In this document: piece by piece, positions 48,029 to 58,459 of the stretch
How positions within the stretch are numbered: the first letter of the stretch is position 1
How the letters are laid out: the number at the start of each line of letters is the position of its first letter
DNA from: Eggerthellaceae bacterium
Lineage (GTDB): Bacteria; Actinomycetota; Coriobacteriia; Coriobacteriales; Eggerthellaceae
DNA: 64,000 nucleotides
Direction: 5' to 3'
Assembly (NCBI GenBank): GCA_009782605.1
Contig: WRIR01000001.1
Location: forward strand, 1 to 64,000
Notes under the pieces: generated by a model
The model's database searches: none
Told to the model about the DNA's origin: nothing
Seen by the model: only the letters and a program-made list of their open reading frames with translations
Position numbers and translations under genes: made by a program

Positions 48029-50527
48029 ATGTTAGAACAAATTGACACAAAGAGGGACTACACACTTAGTAGGCGGAAGTTTATTCAGGGGGCTGCAGCG
48101 GCAACGGTAGCCGCAGGGTTGTCGTCTTCGGCGCTGCTTGCGGGCTGTACGCCGTCTGAGTCGGCTGACAAGGAAGGGGCAACTCCGTCGAACGGCAGCT
48201 CTGAAGAGCGTACCTTTGTAGTATGCCACACGAACTGCAAAGGCCAATGCCCCACCAATGCACTGGTCAGAGATGGCAAGATAATTCACCTGGAGGCGGC
48301 TGATGTACCCGAAGGATATGAGGACATCAAGCGTCTGTGCTCACGTGGGTTGAGCCATATCCAAACTCTGTACGGAACACAGCGCTTGCAGGCCCCGCTT
48401 CGAAGAGTCGGCGAGCGCGGTGCGGGCGAATGGGAGCAGATAACCTGGGATGAGGCTATTGACGAGATCGCCACAAAATGGAAGGGCTATATTGAGGAGT
48501 TTGGGCCTTATAGCATCACGCGAGGAACCTGCGGAGGCAATACCGGCATGGTCGGCAAGCAGACCTATTCGCGCCTTTGGAACACCTTCGGTGGTGCCGC
48601 TTTGGGTGCAAATACAGACAATAACAACTTCGTAGGCATGCGCAACGCCTTGGGTAGCGGGCTTTATTGGAACGGCAACGAATTCCGGGATGCCTATAAC
48701 GCAAAGACCATCATCATATGGGGCTATGCGGTTGAAAGCCAGCCAATGTATTGGAACCAGCTGATAAGCCAGAAGGAGTCGGGGGTCAAGGTTATCGCTA
48801 TTGAGCCTCATTTTTTCTTAGGGCCCAGTGCTGCTGATCAGTGGATCCCCATTCAGCCGGGTACCGACGGGGCACTCGCCATGGCTCTCATTAGCGTGGT
48901 CATCGAAGAGGATCTCATTGATGTGGAGTTCCTTCAGACAAAAAGCTGTGCGCCTTTCTTGGTAAAGCCCGATGGCAGCTATCTGCGAGAGAGCGACTTT
49001 GGCGCAGAGCTTGAAGAAGGCGACCCCGATCGCATCATGGTGTTCGACCCGGCCTCGCAAAACATTGTTGTCGCCGATGAATGCCCAGCCCCCGATTTGC
49101 GTGCACGCACAACAGCTTCGATCGATGGCACGAGCGTGGATGTAACGACAACCTTCAACCTGCTGCTCAAACGCCTTGACGAGGAAGGCATTACCCTTGC
49201 CAAGGCCTCGCAGATGTGCGACATCCCCGAAGATGTTATCCGCGATCTTGCGCACACCATTGCAGACTCGCCGGTTACTTTTAGGGTGGGGTACGGGTTG
49301 GATCACTACTATAACGGCTATTACACAGTGTTCTCGGTCATGTCGCTTGCGATTCTTACCGGCAATATCGGCAAGCCAGGAGCCTCTGTTGGCGACGGTC
49401 TCAACACCTATGGCAACTTTGTCAACTATGGCTATCAGTTCCCCTTGGGCTATGGGGCCGTGTCGGCAAGCGGCTTTGCCATGGGCTTCAGCTATCCTAC
49501 GGTCGAGATTGACAACGTTTTAGCCACCGGGCAGTTCAACGGCGTCGAGATTCCCTTTAAGTCTATCTATATCCATGACACAAACTACGTCACCTGCTAT
49601 TCGGAGGGCGATAAATGGATAGAGCGTCTTAACAACTTTGAGCTCATCGTCGTTGCCGACCAATGGATGACCTCGACTGCCGAGATTGCCGATATTGTCC
49701 TGCCCGTATGTCATTGGTACGAAATGAGCGACCTTGCCGGGTTCTTTAACGCATCGACCTTTGCGACACTGAGCGATAAGGCAGTTGAGCCCCTTTATGA
49801 GAGCAAGCCCGATTATGAAATCGCACAACTGCTTGGCCGTGCACTGGGTTATGAGGATCTTTTCCAGCATAGCAATGACGAGATTATCGAAGAGATAATC
49901 GACAGCGACGGCGCCAAAGAGCTTGGTGTGAGCCTCGCAGCCCTGCGTGAAAAGCACTATATTCGCCAGATTCCTGCAAATGCGGATGGTAATTATGTTT
50001 ACGGGGAAGATGGATATTTTGGGACACCGACGGGAAGGGTGCAGTTCTACCTGGAAGACCCCGCGCCGGAACAAGAGTACGGGCAAGACGAGGTGGATCG
50101 AGAACTGGCTCGCCTCCCGCACTGGATGGAGCCTAACGAGGTCGGCCTCGACAACCCGCTCCGGGAAAAATACCCTTTGCAGTACTTCACGGAGAATACC
50201 AAGTATCGTTTGCATAGCCAGTGGGATTCGGTTAGCTGGCTGCGCGAGCTGGATCCAGAGCCGCTCATCAAGTTAAACCCCATTGATGCCGACGCACGTG
50301 GCATCAAGAAAGGCGACGTTGTGCGTGTCCACAATGACCGAGGTTTTGCCGTGATGAAAGCCGACATTAACGCAGGGTTGCGACCGGGTGTTGTGAGTGC
50401 GACCAAAGGATGGCGTGCCGAGGCCTACATAGAAGGCAATTTCCAAAACTTGACGACCCTTGCATACGATCGTTTCAACCTTAATCAGAACTTCTATGAT
50501 GCGGTCTGTGAAGTTGAGAAGGTATAG
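48029..50527 (+). CDS. Tat-exported molybdopterin oxidoreductase (DMSO reductase family, DmsA-like)
   Basis: LSRRKFIQGAAAATVAAG...LLAGC; CHTNCKGQCPTNALVRDGKI; AGGAGGAG upstream. Confidence 0.93.
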   Translation: MLEQIDTKRDYTLSRRKFIQGAAAATVAAGLSSSALLAGCTPSESADKEGATPSNGSSEERTFVVCHTNCKGQCPTNALVRDGKIIHLEAADVPEGYEDIKRLCSRGLSHIQTLYGTQRLQAPLRRVGERGAGEWEQITWDEAIDEIATKWKGYIEEFGPYSITRGTCGGNTGMVGKQTYSRLWNTFGGAALGANTDNNNFVGMRNALGSGLYWNGNEFRDAYNAKTIIIWGYAVESQPMYWNQLISQKESGVKVIAIEPHFFLGPSAADQWIPIQPGTDGALAMALISVVIEEDLIDVEFLQTKSCAPFLVKPDGSYLRESDFGAELEEGDPDRIMVFDPASQNIVVADECPAPDLRARTTASIDGTSVDVTTTFNLLLKRLDEEGITLAKASQMCDIPEDVIRDLAHTIADSPVTFRVGYGLDHYYNGYYTVFSVMSLAILTGNIGKPGASVGDGLNTYGNFVNYGYQFPLGYGAVSASGFAMGFSYPTVEIDNVLATGQFNGVEIPFKSIYIHDTNYVTCYSEGDKWIERLNNFELIVVADQWMTSTAEIADIVLPVCHWYEMSDLAGFFNASTFATLSDKAVEPLYESKPDYEIAQLLGRALGYEDLFQHSNDEIIEEIIDSDGAKELGVSLAALREKHYIRQIPANADGNYVYGEDGYFGTPTGRVQFYLEDPAPEQEYGQDEVDRELARLPHWMEPNEVGLDNPLREKYPLQYFTENTKYRLHSQWDSVSWLRELDPEPLIKLNPIDADARGIKKGDVVRVHNDRGFAVMKADINAGLRPGVVSATKGWRAEAYIEGNFQNLTTLAYDRFNLNQNFYDAVCEVEKV

Positions 50528-50535
50528 GTGATAAC

Positions 50536-51153
50536 ATGCGATACGGAATGGTAATAGACACAAAACGCTGCTTTGGCTGCATGGCTTGTGCTGTAACGTG
50601 TAAGTCGGCAAATGGCTTACCTGACGACATCTGGTGGAACAAGATTTACACCGTTGGTGGAGAAAGCGACGATGCTGCTGGAGGGGTCTATCCCAACCTT
50701 GAGAGGCACTATACTCCGGTGTCGTGCCAGAACTGCGAGAGCCCTGCTTGTGTGGCAGTATGCCCTACGGGTGCAAGCTATGTTGACGAGACGACCGGCA
50801 TAGTCTCTATCGACATTGAGGTCTGCATCGGGTGTCAACTCTGTGACACGGCATGTCCCTACAAGGCAAGAATGTACAACTCCGAAGAGCCTACGTGGAA
50901 CCATGGTTTTAAGAGCGGTTATTCTGACGCGCCTGATCACCTACCGACCAAGGCATCGAAATGCACCTATTGTGCAAATAGACTGGCGCAGGGCGAAGCT
51001 CCTGCATGCATGCATCTTTGCCCCGGACGTGCACGTTTCTTTGGAGATTTCGATGACCCGACCAGTGAGGTTTCACAACTGATAGAGGCAAGGGAGAATT
51101 ATCGCTTGATGGAAGAGCAAGGAACAGATCCGTCGGTCTTTTATCTTAAGTAG
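50536..51153 (+). CDS. DmsB-like 4Fe-4S ferredoxin subunit
   Basis: MVIDTKRCFGCMACAVTCKSANGLP; CQNCESPACVAVCPTGA; CIGCQLCDTACPYKA. Confidence 0.95.
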   Translation: MRYGMVIDTKRCFGCMACAVTCKSANGLPDDIWWNKIYTVGGESDDAAGGVYPNLERHYTPVSCQNCESPACVAVCPTGASYVDETTGIVSIDIEVCIGCQLCDTACPYKARMYNSEEPTWNHGFKSGYSDAPDHLPTKASKCTYCANRLAQGEAPACMHLCPGRARFFGDFDDPTSEVSQLIEARENYRLMEEQGTDPSVFYLK

Positions 51154-51340
51154 ATTGGTCATTAAGTAAATTGCTTCGGCATATTTGATGGCATAAGAAC
51201 AATGGAATGGGCGGGGATTTGGTCTGTTTTGACCTGATTCCCGTCCTGCTTCTTGCCGCGATATCAACAAGGGCAACAAGAGGGACACGGATATCGGATA
51301 GGCAATGAAAACACCGGGACGTGCAAGGAGGTAAGGTTCT

Positions 51341-52057
51341 ATGGCATTCGCTGGTTCATTGTTCGCTGCAATATTGTTCAGCCTTATCTTCAAGCCGCTT
51401 ATCAAGCGCTTTTCGATTTTCTTTTATGTCGCAGCGCTGCTTCTTGGGGTTTTTTACCTGGTTTCAATAAGCAGTGAGCTTCCCGGTTTCTTGACCCGGT
51501 TCTTGCCTTTGGTAATGCAGAAAGGCACTCTTGCGGTGTCCTTTTTCGTTATTGTTATGTTCATCGGTGTATTTGACGAGAGCTCTGAAGTCCGGAAGTA
51601 TCTAATGCCGATACGGGCTGAACTATCCATTATCGGTTCGCTTCTCATGCTCACCCATATTGTTCGCTATTTGATAACCTACGCCCCCCTTATCATCGGC
51701 GGTGCTCGCGTGGGCTTTAATATCTTCGCTGCATTCTTCTTGGCGCTTTTGTTGGTAGTCTTGCTTGCGATTTTAACAGGCACTTCCTTTAATGTGACAA
51801 AGAGGCGCATTCACCCTGATTCTTGGAAGCGCATCCAATGGCTAGCGTACCCCTTTTTCTTGCTTATCTATGTCCATCTACTATTATTCCTCTTGCCTTC
51901 TGCCTTGCTTGGTGGGACAACTGCGTGGATTTCAGTGGGTGTTTATACGGCAACGTTTATCGCCTACATTGTATTGCGGCTTCGACGTAGCAAATATGCT
52001 AATACTTCTTCCCCTGACATCCATGACACATCCAAGGACGCGTGGGTGGCGTTGTAA
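51341..52057 (+). CDS. Membrane subunit resembling ferric-reductase/YedZ(MsrQ)-type heme protein
   Basis: Six-TM-like; LTHIVRYL and WKRIQWLAYPFFLLIYVHLLLF; AGGAGGTAAGG upstream. Confidence 0.65.
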   Translation: MAFAGSLFAAILFSLIFKPLIKRFSIFFYVAALLLGVFYLVSISSELPGFLTRFLPLVMQKGTLAVSFFVIVMFIGVFDESSEVRKYLMPIRAELSIIGSLLMLTHIVRYLITYAPLIIGGARVGFNIFAAFFLALLLVVLLAILTGTSFNVTKRRIHPDSWKRIQWLAYPFFLLIYVHLLLFLLPSALLGGTTAWISVGVYTATFIAYIVLRLRRSKYANTSSPDIHDTSKDAWVAL

Positions 52058-52112
52058 GCGGTGAAGGGTATAATCATCCTGACACCGTGCAACGACACAG
52101 GAGGCTCTACTG

Positions 52113-53333
52113 GTGCAGAAAAGCGTGCGATACTTGGACTTGGATCCGCGGGTTGAACGGGCTATCCGGCAAGGCCTTGCGGGTGGGTGGGTCAATCCGC
52201 ACCGGGTGCCTGATGAGGCGGTGCTGCGGAGGGAGCGCAATGTGCATGACGAGGCGACGCTGACGCGGACGGCCTTCGGGCGCGACATCGAGAAGATTCT
52301 TAACCTGCCGGCCTACAGCCGCTATGCCGACAAGACCCAGGTGTTCTCCCTGATAAAGAACGACGACATATCCCGCAGGAGCCTCCATGTCCAGCTCGTG
52401 TCCCGCATCGCCCGCAACATCGGCAGGATACTCGGGCTGAACACCGACCTCATCGAGGCCATCGCACTCGGGCACGACGTCGGACACACCCCCTTCGGAC
52501 ATGCGGGCGAGCGCTTCTTGGGCAAGCTCTACCGTGAGAACACGGGGCGCTACTTCAGCCACAACGTCCACTCGGTCCGCGTGCTCGACAGGCTCTTCCG
52601 CCGCAACATCGGCCTCCAGACCCTGGACGGCATCCTGTGCCATAACGGGGAGTTCGCGCAACAGCAGCTCAAGGTCGGCCAGATGTCCGGCTTCGAGACC
52701 TTCGATGCCCTCGTCGAGAGCTGCTACGCCGACGAGTCGGTCATCGAGAGCCTGAGGCCTTCCTCGCTGGAGGGCTGCGTCGTGCGGGTGAGCGACATGG
52801 TCGCCTACCTCGGCAAGGACCGGCAAGACGCACTTGAGATGGGCGTGCTCTCGACGCTTGGGTGCTTCGACGCTGGCGTCATCGGGAACAGCAACGCGCA
52901 AATCATCAGCAACCTCACCGTCGACATCATCAACAGCAGCTACGGGAAGGACCACATCGGGATGAGCGGGGCGGTCTTCGAGGACCTGAAGCGCGCGAAG
53001 CAGCAGAACTACGACCTCATTTACCTCAACGAGGGCGTCATCAGCGGCGCCGGCAACATCGTCGAGGAGATGTTCTCGGACATGTACCGCGCGCTGCTGA
53101 AAGACTGCCGCAAGAAGAACGAGGGCTCGCCCCTCTTCAAGCACCACGTCAAGAACCTGGTTGCGCGGTCGAAGACCATCGCGGCGGCGGACTACCTGGA
53201 AGAAGAGCCGAACCAGATAGTCGTGGACTACATGGCGTCGATGACCGACAGCTACTTCATCGCCCTCTTCGAGCACCTTTTCCCACACAGCAAAAAGCGC
53301 ATCATCGCCAAAAGCTACAGCCACGACCTGTGA
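52113..53333 (+). CDS. HD-domain dNTP triphosphohydrolase-like (dGTPase family)
   Basis: LHVQLVSRIARNIGRILGLN...ALGHDVGHTPFGHAGE. Confidence 0.87.
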   Translation: MQKSVRYLDLDPRVERAIRQGLAGGWVNPHRVPDEAVLRRERNVHDEATLTRTAFGRDIEKILNLPAYSRYADKTQVFSLIKNDDISRRSLHVQLVSRIARNIGRILGLNTDLIEAIALGHDVGHTPFGHAGERFLGKLYRENTGRYFSHNVHSVRVLDRLFRRNIGLQTLDGILCHNGEFAQQQLKVGQMSGFETFDALVESCYADESVIESLRPSSLEGCVVRVSDMVAYLGKDRQDALEMGVLSTLGCFDAGVIGNSNAQIISNLTVDIINSSYGKDHIGMSGAVFEDLKRAKQQNYDLIYLNEGVISGAGNIVEEMFSDMYRALLKDCRKKNEGSPLFKHHVKNLVARSKTIAAADYLEEEPNQIVVDYMASMTDSYFIALFEHLFPHSKKRIIAKSYSHDL

Positions 53334-53502
53334 ACGACCTGTGAGCGGCCTGCGACCGCCACTCCGCAAGGACAGGCAGCAGGGAGCGGGGCTACCGTGC
53401 TAGAACCCGGAGGGGGGTGGAGCAGCATTCGCCCTCAGGGATCATGACTGTCATCTCCTTGTGGCGATCCGTTGCCTGCACTCCATTTACAAACAGGCGG
53501 GG

Positions 53503-54402
53503 TCACGGGGTTGGAATGGTTGCATATATCAAGACCTCGTGGATCACTAGGTAGGTTAGCGCGGCGACCCATGCGGTTGCTACGAGGATCCTCACCACGT
53601 TGGGCACCCTGAGGCTCTTGCTGGGGAGCATGAACATGGCGATGAGGCCGCCGAGCGCGCCGCCCAGGTGCCCGCTGACGGATATGTTGGGGATGAGGAA
53701 GGTGTAGACCACGTTGACGGCGATGATGCCGAGTATGCCTTTGCTGTACTGCATGAAACGGCTGCGGCCGCCCTTGTGGAGCACCCCCAACAGCGCGGCG
53801 GCGACGAAGAGCCCGAACACGCTCGTCGATGCCCCGGCAGAGACCACCGGCATGTTCGTGAAGTAGAGATCGGCGATATAGGACACGGCGTTGCCGGTGA
53901 TCCCCCCGACGAAGTAGAGCAGCAGGAAGTTCCGCTTCCCTAAGACCTCTTCGAGAAGCCCCCCGACGCTGAAAAGCGCCACCATGTTGAACGCGATGTG
54001 CATGGCGGTGACGTGCAGGAACATGGGGGTGACGAAGCGGTACAGGTCGCCTGCGGACTGTATGAAGGGGGCATACATCGCGCCCATGTCCACGAGCACG
54101 TTCGAGGGGATGGTGAAGCTGAACTCGGAGGCCACCACCTCGAAGCCGAACACGACGATGTTGATGACGATGAGGGCCAGGGTCACGATGCAATGCCTGT
54201 ATTCCTCGAACAGCGAGGGCCTGTCGGCGGCAAGCAGCTTCTTTAGCTGCGCGTCGTCGATGACTTCCCTGTTCTTCTTCCCTTCGGGTTGCTCCTGCGC
54301 AGGCTGTCCTTGCGCGGGTCGTTCTTGTACGGGTTGTCCTTGTCCTTGCACGGGCGCCCCTCTCGCGAAGCGGTGTTTCGGCCTATCCTGACATGCTACC
54401 AC
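53503..54402 (-). CDS. Rhomboid-family intramembrane serine protease; N-terminus uncertain
   Basis: YRFVTPMFLHVTAMHIAFNMVALFSVG; SAGASTSVFGLF; SGHLGGALGGLI. Confidence 0.87.
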   Translation of the reverse strand: MVACQDRPKHRFARGAPVQGQGQPVQERPAQGQPAQEQPEGKKNREVIDDAQLKKLLAADRPSLFEEYRHCIVTLALIVINIVVFGFEVVASEFSFTIPSNVLVDMGAMYAPFIQSAGDLYRFVTPMFLHVTAMHIAFNMVALFSVGGLLEEVLGKRNFLLLYFVGGITGNAVSYIADLYFTNMPVVSAGASTSVFGLFVAAALLGVLHKGGRSRFMQYSKGILGIIAVNVVYTFLIPNISVSGHLGGALGGLIAMFMLPSKSLRVPNVVRILVATAWVAALTYLVIHEVLIYATIPTP

Positions 54403-54453
54403 GTATGGCAGGGGCGTGGGCGGCGGTTTTTTCCGGGATGGTTGACAGAATGG

Positions 54454-54487
54454 ACAGGGCAGAACGAATGCTCCCATTCTGCCCTGT
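54454..54487. terminator. Stem-loop ACAGGGCAGAA N12 TTCTGCCCTGT
   Basis: 11-bp perfect stem. Confidence 0.5.
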
Positions 54488-54571
54488 GGCAGCCTGACCG
54501 AAACGGGCAGGATTGCGGGGCAAGCCCGCAATGACGCGGAGATGAGCGTGTCCCTGTCGCGCCCTTTACCG

Positions 54572-55552
54572 TCACAGCACCTTCAGCACGAGGTAGGTGT
54601 TGAGGTGCTTGGTCCGGCCGTCCGAGGTGAAGCGGGAGGCCAGGGAAGCCCTGCCCGCGACCGACTCGACGAGGCGGTCGATCTCAGGCTCGGAGAAGCT
54701 GTGGCAGTAGCGGTAGGTACCGGGGATGCCCTTCCAGCCGAGCAGGCGGTCGTTCCCGTCGAGCCTGCCATCCAGCTCCCGGAGGCCCCCTTCCGCAAGG
54801 GCGCGCTCGTGGGAGTGGCGGGCCTTCTCCCTCAGGGCGGCGTCGTTCAAGAACTGCCACAGCGAGACGGCGACGAAGCCGCCGGGGCGCGTCTGCGCCA
54901 CCAGGCTTGCCAGGACCTCTTCCCGCCATACCGGGAGCGGGACATGGTGCATGAAGCCGAACGAGACCGAGAGGTCGCATGCGGGCGCCTCCACCTTGTC
55001 GCCGATGCGCAGGCCCTGAAGCAGCGTGCCCAGGACATCGAGGCTCTGGTAGCTCACCGAGACCCCGGCCGGGGGGCTGCCGCCTGGGGGGCTGCCTGGG
55101 GGCGCCGACCCGCGGTCGGCCGGGGACGCCGGGGGACCGCCGATCGGCGCCGACTCGTCGGCTGCCGGAGCCGTCGGGAAAGCCGCCACCTCGCCGCCAG
55201 CCAGGACGCTGCCGCCTGGCGCACAGCCAGCCGCCGCCCCGAAACCGGCCAGGGAGTCGCAGTTGTCCACGGCGTAAAACGCGATATCCGCCCCGGGGAA
55301 GGCCGAGCCCAAGAAGGCCGCGAACCTGAGGTTTCCGCATGCGAGGTCGAAGGCCGAAAGCCCGCAGTCGGCAGCACGGCGGGAAAGGCTGCCCGGCCCT
55401 CCCCCTGTGCCATCCCCCGCATCCTCCATGGCCGCAAGGCACCTCTCCCACCCCGGCCAGGGGGCCCTGCGCGTCGCCGAGAAGGAGGCCCCGCAGTCCC
55501 GGTAGAAGCCATTGTTGAGTTTCCACAGTATTTCAGCAGTCCTGGTGTCCAT
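54572..55552 (-). CDS. Class I SAM-dependent methyltransferase (Trm9-like candidate) with Gly/Pro/Ala-rich insertion
   Basis: SAFDLACGNLRFAAFL; insert PADESAPIGGPPASPADRGSAPPGSPPGGSPPAG; divergent to Elp3. Confidence 0.65.
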   Translation of the reverse strand: MDTRTAEILWKLNNGFYRDCGASFSATRRAPWPGWERCLAAMEDAGDGTGGGPGSLSRRAADCGLSAFDLACGNLRFAAFLGSAFPGADIAFYAVDNCDSLAGFGAAAGCAPGGSVLAGGEVAAFPTAPAADESAPIGGPPASPADRGSAPPGSPPGGSPPAGVSVSYQSLDVLGTLLQGLRIGDKVEAPACDLSVSFGFMHHVPLPVWREEVLASLVAQTRPGGFVAVSLWQFLNDAALREKARHSHERALAEGGLRELDGRLDGNDRLLGWKGIPGTYRYCHSFSEPEIDRLVESVAGRASLASRFTSDGRTKHLNTYLVLKVL

Positions 55553-55594
55553 AGCCCGCCTATGCCGTCCTCTCTTGGTAGAATGCACTGTACC

Positions 55595-57400
55595 ATGGAA
55601 AGCGTTTTGTTGGAAATACTCGAAGGGCTGCGCACGGGGCGCTGCGTGGACGAAAGGCAGCTCGCAAAGCTGCTCCACCGGCACAACCGGGGCCTCGGCG
55701 ACGGGCAGCGCCACGCCGCGAAGAAGCGGCTGCTGCCCTATTACCTGAAGGTGAGGGAGGCCGACCCCGCACGCTGGGCCCGTTGGGACGTCCGCCCCGA
55801 CCTGGAACGGCAGCTCTTCGGGCTTTTGCGGGTGAAGCCCCGGCGGACCGCGTCGGGCGTGGCCACCATAAGCGTCATCACGAAGCCCTGGAAGTGCTCA
55901 AGCGCGTGTGCCTACTGCCCGAGCGATCTCAGGATGCCGAAGAGCTACCTTTGCAGCGAGCCCGCATGCCAGCGTGCCGAGCGCAACTACTTCGACCCCT
56001 ACCTGCAAGCGGCCTCGCGCCTGCGTGCCCTGACGCAGATGGGGCACCCCACCGACAAGGTCGAGCTCATCATCCTCGGGGGCACCTGGAGCGACTACCC
56101 GCCCGCATACCAGGCCTGGTTCGTCACGGAGCTGTTCCGGGCGCTCAACGACGGCGACGTCGAGCAGAAGGCCAAGGCGCGGCGCGCCTTCTACAAAGGC
56201 ACGGGGCTCAGCAGCTGCGCAGAAGAGCTGGCCGAGCGCGTCGCCGGGCTCCAGAAACGCGTGGATGCGGGCTCGTTGGGCTACAACCAGGCGGTGGAGC
56301 GCCTCTACGGGAAGGGCAGCGCCTGGGAAGAGGTCGCCGCAACACAGGAAGCAAGCCTCGGCGACCTGGCCGAGCAGCACCTCGCCAACGAGACCGCCCA
56401 GCACCGCGTGGTCGGCCTGGTCGTCGAGACGCGCCCAGACGCCGTCACCGGCGAAAGCCTGATGCTGCTCAGGCGCTTCGGCTGCACCAAGGTCCAGATG
56501 GGCATCCAGAGCATCGACCCCGGCGTCCTTGCGGCCAACGGCCGCGCCATCGGCGTCGAGAGGATCCGCGAGTCCTTCGAGCTGCTCAGGGTATTCGGCT
56601 TCAAGATACACGCGCACTTCATGGTGAACCTCCTGGGCTCGTCCCCCGAACAGGACAAGGAGGGCTACCGGCGCTTCGTCACCGAGGCGCCCTACCTGCC
56701 CGACGAGGTGAAGCTCTACCCCTGCGTCCTCGTCGAAGGAACGCCGCTCGGCACACATTTCGCCGACGGGTCCTGGCGGCCCTACGGCGAAGACGAGCTG
56801 GTGGACGTCCTCGTGGCAAACGCGCTTGCCACTCCCCCGTTCATCAGAATATCGCGCATGATCCGCGACATTTCCGCACAAGACATCGTCGCGGGGAACA
56901 GGAAGGCGAACCTGCGGCAGACGGTGGAGCGTCGCGTCGGCGAGACGGGCAAGGCCCTGCGCGAGATACGCTCCCGGGAGATAGGCACGGGCGAGGTCGA
57001 GGTCGAAGACCTCAGGCTTGAGACCCTTGACTACGAGACCGCCGTCAGCCGCGAATTCTTCCTCCAATGGGTCACCCCCGAAGACAGGATTGCCGGGTTC
57101 TTGCGCCTGTCCCTGCCAAGGCCCGCCTATGTGCAGGAGCATCAGGCAGACCTGCCCGTCAGCCCCTTCGAGGCCATGGTCCGCGAAGTCCACATCTATG
57201 GCGCCGTCGCCCAGCTGCACCGCACGGGCTCAGGCGCCCAGCACCTCGGGCTCGGCAGGCAGCTCGTCGAGGCCGCCTGTGCGCTTGCACGGTCACAGGG
57301 CTACCGAAAGCTCAACGTCATAAGCTCCGTCGGAACTCGCGAGTACTACCGCGCCCTCGGCTTCACCGACGTTGGCCTCTACCAGCAGATTCCCCTTTGA
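55595..57400 (+). CDS. elp3: Elp3-family radical SAM/GNAT tRNA uridine-modifying enzyme
   Basis: TKPWKCSSACAYCPSD; MGHPTDKVELIILGGTWSDYP; VVGLVVETRPDAV; C-terminal HRTGSGAQHLGLGRQLVEAA. Confidence 0.9.
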   Translation: MESVLLEILEGLRTGRCVDERQLAKLLHRHNRGLGDGQRHAAKKRLLPYYLKVREADPARWARWDVRPDLERQLFGLLRVKPRRTASGVATISVITKPWKCSSACAYCPSDLRMPKSYLCSEPACQRAERNYFDPYLQAASRLRALTQMGHPTDKVELIILGGTWSDYPPAYQAWFVTELFRALNDGDVEQKAKARRAFYKGTGLSSCAEELAERVAGLQKRVDAGSLGYNQAVERLYGKGSAWEEVAATQEASLGDLAEQHLANETAQHRVVGLVVETRPDAVTGESLMLLRRFGCTKVQMGIQSIDPGVLAANGRAIGVERIRESFELLRVFGFKIHAHFMVNLLGSSPEQDKEGYRRFVTEAPYLPDEVKLYPCVLVEGTPLGTHFADGSWRPYGEDELVDVLVANALATPPFIRISRMIRDISAQDIVAGNRKANLRQTVERRVGETGKALREIRSREIGTGEVEVEDLRLETLDYETAVSREFFLQWVTPEDRIAGFLRLSLPRPAYVQEHQADLPVSPFEAMVREVHIYGAVAQLHRTGSGAQHLGLGRQLVEAACALARSQGYRKLNVISSVGTREYYRALGFTDVGLYQQIPL

Positions 57401-57665
57401 GCTTGGTGCCTGCATGGTATCGGAGCGCTGCCGCGGATAGTGCGGGGGCACCGCTGAGCCACGGGTAAGGTCAGGGGCACGGATAACCACAATGCGGTTG
57501 GCTCCAAGGGCACTGTAACACAGGGGGACGGAGGCAGTTGCGTTATCCTGCAACTGGAAATCGGGCAGGGGCTGTGCTACACTCGGGATGCGCATGCCGG
57601 TCTTTTCTGCTTTGGAAGTGGGAGCGGGTGCGGAGTGTGTTGTTCGCATTGTAAGGTGCTGGGGA

Positions 57666-58448
57666 ATGATTGAAAACACGTTGAAACGCCCCGATTGTGA
57701 TGTTAGGTACTGGTTCGCAAAAGGCGGCGAACATCCACTCGTCTTTCTTCATGGCGCAGGTTGCGACCATGCTCTGTTCGCGCCGCAGTTCCCGGCATTC
57801 GCCGAAGAGACTGTCATCGCTTGGGATGCTCGCGGCCACGGCGAGTCAAGGCTCGACAAGGAGTTCGTCTTCTCGGATATGCTCGACGATCTGTCGGCAT
57901 TGCTTGACGATTTGGGAATCTGCAAAGCCACGTTGATCGGACAGTCTATGGGGGGCAACCTGGCACAGGCTTTCTGCAAAAGACACCCTTCCCGTGTCGA
58001 AAAAATGGTTCTGATCGACTGCACGCGAAATACCCAGAGGCTGTCCCCGATTGAGAGTTTTACGCTCAAGCTTACAAAGCCCTTGCTGGCATTATATCCC
58101 TTCAAGACGCTCGTGGAGCAAAGCGCGAAACAGTGCGGGCTGAGGGAGCAAACGCGTGACTATGCTCGCGATGTCTTCTATAGATCCAGCAAGGACAAAA
58201 TGGTCGAAATAACGCTCGCAGTCCTGAAATGCCTCGAAGAAGACAAAGGGTACACCACACCTGTTCCGACGCTGTTGTTATGCGGACGGCAGGACGTGAG
58301 TGGAAATATCCGCAAGTCTATGCCAAAATGGGCTGAGTCCGACCCGAATTGCAGGCTCGTTTGGGTTGAGAATGCCGGACACTGTTCGAATCTAGACGCC
58401 CCTGAGTTTGTGAACGGGGAAATCGAGGGATTCTTGAGGGCAGTATAA
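57666..58448 (+). CDS. Alpha/beta hydrolase
   Basis: LVFLHGAGCDHALFAPQFP; IGQSMGGNLAQAF; ENAGHCSN. Confidence 0.92.
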   Translation: MIENTLKRPDCDVRYWFAKGGEHPLVFLHGAGCDHALFAPQFPAFAEETVIAWDARGHGESRLDKEFVFSDMLDDLSALLDDLGICKATLIGQSMGGNLAQAFCKRHPSRVEKMVLIDCTRNTQRLSPIESFTLKLTKPLLALYPFKTLVEQSAKQCGLREQTRDYARDVFYRSSKDKMVEITLAVLKCLEEDKGYTTPVPTLLLCGRQDVSGNIRKSMPKWAESDPNCRLVWVENAGHCSNLDAPEFVNGEIEGFLRAV

Positions 58449-58459
58449 GGAATGAGACC

